This document shows positions 59,160 through 64,000 of a DNA stretch of 64,000 bases, piece by piece (position 1 is the first letter of the stretch; the number at the start of each line of letters is the position of its first letter). The stretch spans positions 122,006 to 186,005 of the forward strand of contig NZ_VLNT01000007.1 in NCBI RefSeq assembly GCF_007421815.1. The letters are read 5' to 3'. Made by a program: the position numbers and the translations under genes. The notes beneath the pieces were generated by a model. That model was not told where the DNA came from and did no database searches. It worked only from the letters and a program-made list of their open reading frames with translations. Source of the stretch: Aeromicrobium piscarium (GTDB taxonomy: Bacteria > Actinomycetota > Actinomycetes > Propionibacteriales > Nocardioidaceae).

Positions 59160-60097
59160 CCGGGACGACCGCCGGCGTGGAGGTGCTGACGGCCGGTGAG
59201 ACGATGACCGCGATCCGGTGCGATCAGCTGCTTCGCCTCGGTGGTCGGGCGAGTGTCTCGATCGCCGGAGCGGAGAGCAATGTGGCGATCGCGATGGCGC
59301 GGCTCGGTCACCGGGTGGCGTGGTCGGGGCGGGTCGGAGGCGACGAGTCCGGCGAGTTGATCCTGCGGACGCTCGCAGCAGAGGGCGTCGACACGAGCAC
59401 GGTGGTGCGCGACGACGCGGCAGCCACGGGACTGTTGATCTTCGAGCAGCGGCTGCCCGATGTCACGCGCGTCGAGTATCACCGTGCGGGGTCCGCCGGG
59501 TCGCGGTGGCGGGTCGCGGATGTGGATGCCGCGCTGGCCCTGGCACCTCGGCTCGTGCACGTGACGGGCGTGACGGCGGCGTTGTCGGCGACGACGCGCG
59601 ACGCGCTGGCGCTGTTGGTGCGGCGGGCGCGGGAGGGTGGCGCGGTCGTCAGCCTGGACGTCAACTTCCGTTCGCGATTGTGGTCCCGCGACGAGGCGGC
59701 GCCGGTGCTGCGAGAGCTGGCCGGGTACGCCGATATCGTCATCGCTTCGCCGGACGAGCTGGAACTGCTGGGCTCCGATGCCCGCGCGCTCGTCGCAGCC
59801 GGGGCACGCGATGTGGTGGTCAAGCACGGTGCCGAGGGCGCTACGGCGATCACCGAGGAGGGTGAGGAGTCAGTGGCGGCGCACCGGGTCCGGGTCGTCG
59901 ACTCGATCGGTGCGGGCGATGCGTTCAGCGCCGGCTACCTGTCGGCTGTGCTCGACGGTGCCGGTGTCGGTGAGCGGCTGCGGCGAGGCACCGCTCTCGG
60001 CGCCTTCGCGGTGGCCAGCGCCGGTGACTGGGAGGGGCTGCCTACCCGCGATGAGCTCGACCTGGTCAGTGTCGGTGAGGGAGCGGCGATCCGATGA
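59156..60097 (+). CDS. PfkB-family 2-keto-3-deoxy-sugar kinase
   Basis: A 313-residue ribokinase-fold kinase with the ADP/phosphate motif DSIGAGDAFSAGYL (catalytic Asp) and the N-terminal GGRASVSIAGAESNVAIAMARLG substrate motif. It resembles KdgK; here it should phosphorylate 2-keto-3-deoxygalactonate for the aldolase encoded just before. E. coli uses the unrelated DgoK for this, so a PfkB enzyme is a substitution. ATG 59156 overlaps the aldolase stop. Confidence 0.88.
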   Translation: MTGTTAGVEVLTAGETMTAIRCDQLLRLGGRASVSIAGAESNVAIAMARLGHRVAWSGRVGGDESGELILRTLAAEGVDTSTVVRDDAAATGLLIFEQRLPDVTRVEYHRAGSAGSRWRVADVDAALALAPRLVHVTGVTAALSATTRDALALLVRRAREGGAVVSLDVNFRSRLWSRDEAAPVLRELAGYADIVIASPDELELLGSDARALVAAGARDVVVKHGAEGATAITEEGEESVAAHRVRVVDSIGAGDAFSAGYLSAVLDGAGVGERLRRGTALGAFAVASAGDWEGLPTRDELDLVSVGEGAAIR

Positions 60098-60954
60098 GCG
60101 CCGTCTCAGGTCCCTGGCAGGCCGTGGATGATCGTCGCTGCGAGCTCGGCGAGGGTGCGCGCTGGCTCTCGTCGGGGCGGTTCGTCTTCGTCGACCTGCT
60201 GGCCGGACGGTTGTTCTCGACCAGCGGCGAGCCGGGAGCGGGGGCCCATGAGGAGCTCGCGCTCGACGTGCCACTGGGCGCGGTGGCCGAACACGGTGAC
60301 GGATGGATCGTCGCGGCGGGCGAGGGCGTCGTCGTGCTCCGCGAGGGCGAGCCGACCTGGCTCGCCCGTCCTGCCGCTGATGCGGCGGTCGCGATGCGCA
60401 TGAACGATGGGGTCGCCGATGTCCGCGGCCGGTTCTGGGCCGGCGCGATGCCCTATGACGGCGAGCCGGGCACCGGGTTCCTTCTGCGGGTCGATCCCGA
60501 CGGCTCCGTGCATCGGGTGCTCGACGGGTTGACGATCCCCAACGGGCCGGCGGTGACGCCCGATGGCTCGCGACTGTTCCTCGCCGATACCCCGACGGGC
60601 TGGGTCCGCGCCTACGATGTCGACCCGGTGACCGGCGATCTCGGCCCGGCACATGACTTCGCCCATGTGGAGGATGGCGGGCCGGATGGGATGGTCGTGG
60701 ATGCCGAGGGATGTGTGTGGTCGGCGATCTGGGGCGCCGCTCAGTTGCGGCGCTTCGGGCCCGATGGAGTGCTGCGCGAGGTGATCGAGGTGCCGGTGCA
60801 GCAGCCGACGAGTATCGCACTGAGCGGTACAGGTCCGGGACGGATCCTCGTGACCTCCGCGACCCACGGGTTGGACGATCCGGGTGAGCTCGACGGTTGC
60901 ACGATCACAGCGACCACCGATGTCCGGGGGATCGCCGCGGCTTCCTTCGGCTGA
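60094..60954 (+). CDS. SMP-30/gluconolactonase family lactonase
   Basis: A 286-residue six-bladed propeller. Metal-binding markers: Glu in CELGEGARW, Asn in MRMNDGVADVRGRFWAG, Asn in IPNGPAVTPDG, and Asp in GPDGMVVDAEG. It should open the sugar lactone made by the operon's dehydrogenase to the aldonate. It ends the eleven-gene unit and starts at ATG 60094 in an overlap. Confidence 0.9.
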   Translation: MSAVSGPWQAVDDRRCELGEGARWLSSGRFVFVDLLAGRLFSTSGEPGAGAHEELALDVPLGAVAEHGDGWIVAAGEGVVVLREGEPTWLARPAADAAVAMRMNDGVADVRGRFWAGAMPYDGEPGTGFLLRVDPDGSVHRVLDGLTIPNGPAVTPDGSRLFLADTPTGWVRAYDVDPVTGDLGPAHDFAHVEDGGPDGMVVDAEGCVWSAIWGAAQLRRFGPDGVLREVIEVPVQQPTSIALSGTGPGRILVTSATHGLDDPGELDGCTITATTDVRGIAAASFG

Positions 60955-61020
60955 GCCGGCGTTTGCCGCGCGGGGCGACGGGGTACGTCCGGGACACCAC
61001 CGAGACGAGAGGAGTCGCCC

Positions 61021-62112
61021 ATGCGATTGGACACCGTCAAGCCGGTCTTCGAGCACGACGGACCCTTCGTGACCGTCTACACCGAGGTCGGCCGTGACAG
61101 CGAGGATGCCGTGTCTCAGCTCGAGGCACGGTGGACGACGATCTCACACGAGCTGGAGAGCGCGGAGCTGTCCTCGGACCTCATCGCCGAGATCGGGCGT
61201 CGTGTGCAGGAGAACACGCATCTGCCCGGGGACGTGGGTCGCACGGTGCTCGCCACCTCCGATGAGATCGTGTTCGACGACGTGCAACCCGGTCATACCC
61301 ACTGGCCGGAGGTGGCCGATGTGGCTCCGTTGCCGCAACTCGCGGGGTGGATCGCCGCGGGGGATGCGGCCAGGTCCTTCCTGCTGGTGGTGGCCGATCG
61401 CGTCGGCGCCGATCTCTCGATCCATCGCGCGGTCCCGGGCCCGGCGGATGAGGAGGCCTCCGTCGAGGGGGAGGACTTCTACATCACCAAGGTCGCCGAG
61501 GGCGACTGGGCGCAGAAGCAGTACCAGCGGACTGCCGAGAACAACTGGGTGCACAATGCCCGGCTGGTGGCGGACGAGGCGCGCAGTCTGGCGCGCCGCC
61601 ACGGCACCAGGGTGACGCTCGTCGCGGGGGAGACGAGGGCGCGAGCGGAGGTGCTCCGTGCCCTGCGCGAGGAGGACGAGGCCACGGTGGCGCCGCTCAT
61701 CGAGATCGAGTCCGGCGGCCGCGCGGCGGGGTCCTCCGAGACCGCGCTGTGGAACGAGATCCGTGAGGCGATGACCCATCTAGAGGGTGAGGACGATGCC
61801 GAGGTGGGCGCGCAGCTCGACGAGGCGCTCGGACGAGGTGAGGGCGCGGCGACGGGCCTGAACGATGTGGCCGACGCGCTGGCTCAGTCGCGGGTCGACC
61901 GGCTCGTGCTCGATCTCGCCGAACTGGAGGGCCGGACCATCGCGACGGATCGTCTCGACGGCGTGCCGCTGCCGGCCGGTGCGCGGGCCGAGACCGAGTT
62001 GCCGGCCGATCGTGCGCTGGTGGCCGCGGCAGCGCTCACGGGTGCGTCGGTGACGCTGCTCTCGTCCGCGATGAGCCACGGCGGAGTCGCCGCACTGCTG
62101 CGGTGGGCCTGA
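61021..62112 (+). CDS. Vms1/eRF1-like protein (bacterial archaeo-eukaryotic release factor family)
   Basis: A 363-residue protein of the Vms1/Rv2629 type: a beta-rich N-terminal region (VTVYTEVGRDSEDAV), an RNase H-like middle domain of the eRF1 domain-2 type (residues 125-240, ending in VTLVAGETRARAEVL), and a C-terminal helical/eL30-like part (LVLDLAELEGRTIATDRL). Eukaryotic Vms1 cleaves peptidyl-tRNA on stalled ribosomes; related bacterial proteins are linked to hibernation or stress, with no fixed role. GAGAGGAG precedes ATG 61021. Confidence 0.8.
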   Translation: MRLDTVKPVFEHDGPFVTVYTEVGRDSEDAVSQLEARWTTISHELESAELSSDLIAEIGRRVQENTHLPGDVGRTVLATSDEIVFDDVQPGHTHWPEVADVAPLPQLAGWIAAGDAARSFLLVVADRVGADLSIHRAVPGPADEEASVEGEDFYITKVAEGDWAQKQYQRTAENNWVHNARLVADEARSLARRHGTRVTLVAGETRARAEVLRALREEDEATVAPLIEIESGGRAAGSSETALWNEIREAMTHLEGEDDAEVGAQLDEALGRGEGAATGLNDVADALAQSRVDRLVLDLAELEGRTIATDRLDGVPLPAGARAETELPADRALVAAAALTGASVTLLSSAMSHGGVAALLRWA

Positions 62113-62127
62113 GCCGGAGCTGTTCGT

Positions 62128-63012
62128 ATGGGTGTCGTCGTGATCGGCGAGATCTGCCGCGATCTCGTGCTGCAGGTCACCGAGCATCCCGGTCCCGATG
62201 CGTCGGCCGCGGTCCTGGAACGCCGGGAGATGCTCGGTGGGAAGGGCGCTAACCAGGCGGTCGGGCTCGCGCAGCTCGGCGAGACGGTCGAGCTGATCGG
62301 CGTCGCGGGTGAGGACGAGGTGGGAGCTGAGTGTCTGGAGCAGCTCGCCGCCGATGGTGTCGGGATCCGCGGGGTCGCGCGACGGGGGAGCACCGCCTTG
62401 ATGGTCACCACGGTCGACGGCTCCGATGACCGCCGGTTGTTCGAGCAGCGGCCGGCTACCGCACTGGTGACCGAGGCCGATGTCATCGATGCTCTCGCCG
62501 GGGTCAGCGCGACCGATACGGTCTCGATCCAGCTGCAGCAACCCGCAGCGCCGGCGCTGGCAGCCGTCCGCGCGGCCAAGCGGGTGGGAGCGACGGTGGT
62601 CGCCGATGGCGTGGTCGAGGGACGGAGCCGCGACGAGCTGCTTCCCGGGGTCGACGTGCTGCGGGCCGATGGGAAGGAAGCGGCGATCCTCGGGGGCGAA
62701 CCGATCGAGGAGGTCGCGAAGGCCGCCGCGCTCGGCCGTCAGCTGGTGGCCGAGGGGCCCGGGCTGGTGGTCCTCGCCGTTCCCGGTGTTGGCGATCTCC
62801 TGGTCTGGTCGCAAGGAGATCACCTTCTGCCGCTGGCCGATGTCTCCGTGGTGGATCGAACGGGTGCCGGCGATGCCTTCGTCGCCGGGCTCGTGCATGG
62901 CATGCGACAGGGCGGTGGGGCGGTCGACATCGGGCGGTTGGCGACGGCGGCTGCCGCCGCGACGGTTCAGCGACTGGGCGGCCGTCCCGATCTCACCGGG
63001 TTATGTTCCTAG
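62128..63012 (+). CDS. Ribokinase-like PfkB carbohydrate kinase
   Basis: A 294-residue kinase with GGKGANQAVGLAQLG (PfkB motif 1) and VDRTGAGDAFVAGLVHG (motif 2, catalytic Asp). The N-terminus and GGKGANQ are closest to ribokinase, but the lid region is short and the substrate cannot be fixed. It is 15 nt after the Vms1-like stop. A clear -10 for the following gene (TATGTT at 63002) overlaps its end. Confidence 0.85.
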   Translation: MGVVVIGEICRDLVLQVTEHPGPDASAAVLERREMLGGKGANQAVGLAQLGETVELIGVAGEDEVGAECLEQLAADGVGIRGVARRGSTALMVTTVDGSDDRRLFEQRPATALVTEADVIDALAGVSATDTVSIQLQQPAAPALAAVRAAKRVGATVVADGVVEGRSRDELLPGVDVLRADGKEAAILGGEPIEEVAKAAALGRQLVAEGPGLVVLAVPGVGDLLVWSQGDHLLPLADVSVVDRTGAGDAFVAGLVHGMRQGGGAVDIGRLATAAAAATVQRLGGRPDLTGLCS

Positions 63013-63016
63013 CATC

Positions 63017-63610
63017 ATGACGAAGCTGAGCGAGTTGCGCGAGGAGATCGCCGGGTGCCGCCGTTGCGAGCTGTATCGCGAGGCTACGCAGGCGGTGACA
63101 TCGGTGGGGAACACCCGGGCGCGGATGATGCTGGTCGGGGAGCAGCCCGGGGATCGCGAGGACGTGGAGGGCGAACCGTTCGTCGGACCGGCCGGTCGTG
63201 TGCTGGATGCGGCACTGCGGTCGGCGGGTATCGAGCGGTCGGACGCCTACCTCACCAATGCCGTGAAGCACTTCCGCTTCGAGCGGCGCGGCAAGCGACG
63301 GATCCATCGCAAGCCGGCCGTCGAGCACATCGAGGCGTGCCATCCGTGGCTGGAGGCCGAGGTCGCGATCGTGCGGCCGCGGGTCGTCGTCTGCCTCGGT
63401 GCGACGGCGGGTCGCGCCGTCCTCGGTCGTCCGGTGCGTATCGGCGAGGAGCGCGGCGGGCTCATCGAGGACGTCGATGAGACGGGTGGTGCGGCCGTCG
63501 TCATCACGACCCATCCGTCGTCGTTGCTGCGGTTGCGCGACCGGGGCGACTACGACGCCGAGCTGGAGCGTCTGGTCACCGATCTGCGCCTGGCGGCCTC
63601 CGCCCTCTGA
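63017..63610 (+). CDS. udgX: UdgX-type uracil-DNA glycosylase
   Basis: A 197-residue family-4-like glycosylase with motif A GEQPGDREDVEGEPFVGPAG and the diagnostic UdgX loop KRRIH at 93-97. In mycobacterial UdgX the histidine of this loop attacks the abasic sugar and leaves the enzyme covalently bound to the DNA. Cysteines C14, C17, C108 and C126 fit the [4Fe-4S] cluster, and THPSSLLR is the second motif. ATG 63017 was chosen. It may take part in SOS-linked uracil repair. Confidence 0.92.
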   Translation: MTKLSELREEIAGCRRCELYREATQAVTSVGNTRARMMLVGEQPGDREDVEGEPFVGPAGRVLDAALRSAGIERSDAYLTNAVKHFRFERRGKRRIHRKPAVEHIEACHPWLEAEVAIVRPRVVVCLGATAGRAVLGRPVRIGEERGGLIEDVDETGGAAVVITTHPSSLLRLRDRGDYDAELERLVTDLRLAASAL

Positions 63611-63624
63611 ACTTCCTGTGCCCT

Positions 63625-63710
63625 GGGCGGTGAGTATGCGTCCGTTCTCATCTCCGGCCGGTGCGTCAGCGTCCGTTGGGATCTTCAGAAGGGACGCTCA
63701 CCCACCGCTC
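63625..63710. repeat. 31-bp periodic inverted-repeat module (2 forward, 1 reverse unit)
   Basis: CGGTG recurs at 63628 and 63659 and GCGTCCGTT at 63638 and 63669, both exactly 31 bp apart, followed by one reversed arm (GGGACGCTCACCCACCGC, 63691-63708). It begins 14 bp after the udgX stop and may end its transcript. Confidence 0.75.
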
Positions 63711-63768
63711 CGGCCGGGCGGTGTGTGCTCCACAGGCGGCCACCCGATTCCCGACCTAGGCTCGATCC

Positions 63769-64000
63769 ATGAGTGCTGTTCGCACCGCTGCCCGGCTTCT
63801 GCTGGGAGCGTTCATGGTCACGGCGGGCACGTTGCATCTGACGACGCAGCGTGAGGAGTTCCAGGCACAGGTGCCGGACTGGTTCCCGGTCGACGAGGAC
63901 CTCACAGTGCTCGGCTCGGGAGTGGTGGAGATCGGTCTCGGGGCGGCGTTCATCGCGGCCCCGCGTCGCAAGCGCCTGGTCGGCGGGCTGCTGGCGGCGT
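63769..64000 (+). CDS. DoxX-like membrane protein, N-terminal part
   Basis: The first 77 residues of a protein that runs off the right edge. A first helix (ARLLLGAFMVTAGTLHL), a short loop with QVPDWFPVDED, and a second helix (VEIGLGAAFIAA) match DoxX-like membrane proteins of unknown role. TAGGCT at 63757-63762, 6 nt before ATG 63769, indicates a leaderless transcript. Confidence 0.7.
   Translation, partial: MSAVRTAARLLLGAFMVTAGTLHLTTQREEFQAQVPDWFPVDEDLTVLGSGVVEIGLGAAFIAAPRRKRLVGGLLAA

Noticed and set aside
1-64000. Insertion sequences or transposase genes
   Set aside because: No DDE, HUH or serine transposase motif was seen; the only recombinase is the integrase at 3946-5097.

Overview
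The window is GC-rich DNA (roughly 70% G+C by eye) with dense genes, many ATGA/GTGA stop-start overlaps, GTG starts and -10 hexamers sitting 6-8 nt before start codons. This points to a free-living actinobacterium (Actinomycetota). The backbone order nif3-like / C4 zinc-ribbon / histidine phosphatase ... panB ... glnA2-glnE matches the known mycobacterial Rv2230c-Rv2221c neighbourhood, and a desA3/Rv3230c-type pair is also present. I cannot name the order or genus from sequence alone.

Layout. 1-3.5 kb: housekeeping genes (Nif3-like, zinc ribbon, phosphatase, YaaA) and a TMEM165/GDT1-type manganese exporter behind a yybP-ykoY manganese riboswitch with a terminator. 3.48-3.88 kb: RNase P RNA (rnpB). 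3.85-13.02 kb: a 9.2-kb integrated element flanked by a 29-bp direct repeat of the rnpB 3' end. It carries a tyrosine integrase, a divergent control region, a tightly overlapped early operon (AlpA-type HTH, RepA-like ATPase, WhiB-like protein, several tiny proteins), one HK97-type major capsid gene and a minus-strand operon of four small proteins. No terminase, portal, protease or tail gene is visible, so it looks like a phage satellite or a reduced prophage. 13-22.2 kb: ankyrin lipoprotein, NarL-type two-component pair, aldo/keto reductase, map, voltage-gated cation channel, panB, nadE. 22.3-27 kb: glnA2, glnE and a hotdog thioesterase.

27.2-32.9 kb: a five-gene minus-strand operon for fatty-acyl modification (ferredoxin reductase-like protein, desaturase, FAD oxidoreductase, DUF1365 protein, cyclopropane synthase-like methyltransferase) behind a DesT/FabR-like palindrome; a FabR-like TetR regulator lies at 40.95 kb. 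33.1-36.8 kb: PucR regulator, D-amino-acid dehydrogenase and alanine racemase (alanine catabolism). 36.9-40.5 kb: lower meta-cleavage pathway (hydratase, aldolase, acylating aldehyde dehydrogenase) divergent from an IclR regulator. 41.7-49.8 kb: a second NarL-type two-component pair, a phosphotriesterase-family/acyl-CoA ligase pair, an alpha/beta hydrolase with a WYL regulator, and a drug-type MFS transporter with an unusual C-terminal extension.

49.99-60.95 kb: an eleven-gene operon for uptake and oxidative catabolism of a sugar, most likely galactose via galactonate: ABC transporter, two dehydrogenases, DUF4380 epimerase-like protein, GntR regulator, galactonate dehydratase, KDPGal aldolase, KDGal kinase and an SMP-30 lactonase. 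61-64 kb: Vms1/eRF1-like protein, ribokinase-type kinase, a UdgX-type uracil-DNA glycosylase and a truncated DoxX-like gene.

The intergenic spaces hold several families of inverted repeats. Four loci share an exact 31-bp period: two to four forward units followed by one or two reversed units, all beginning with a GGCGGT-like core.
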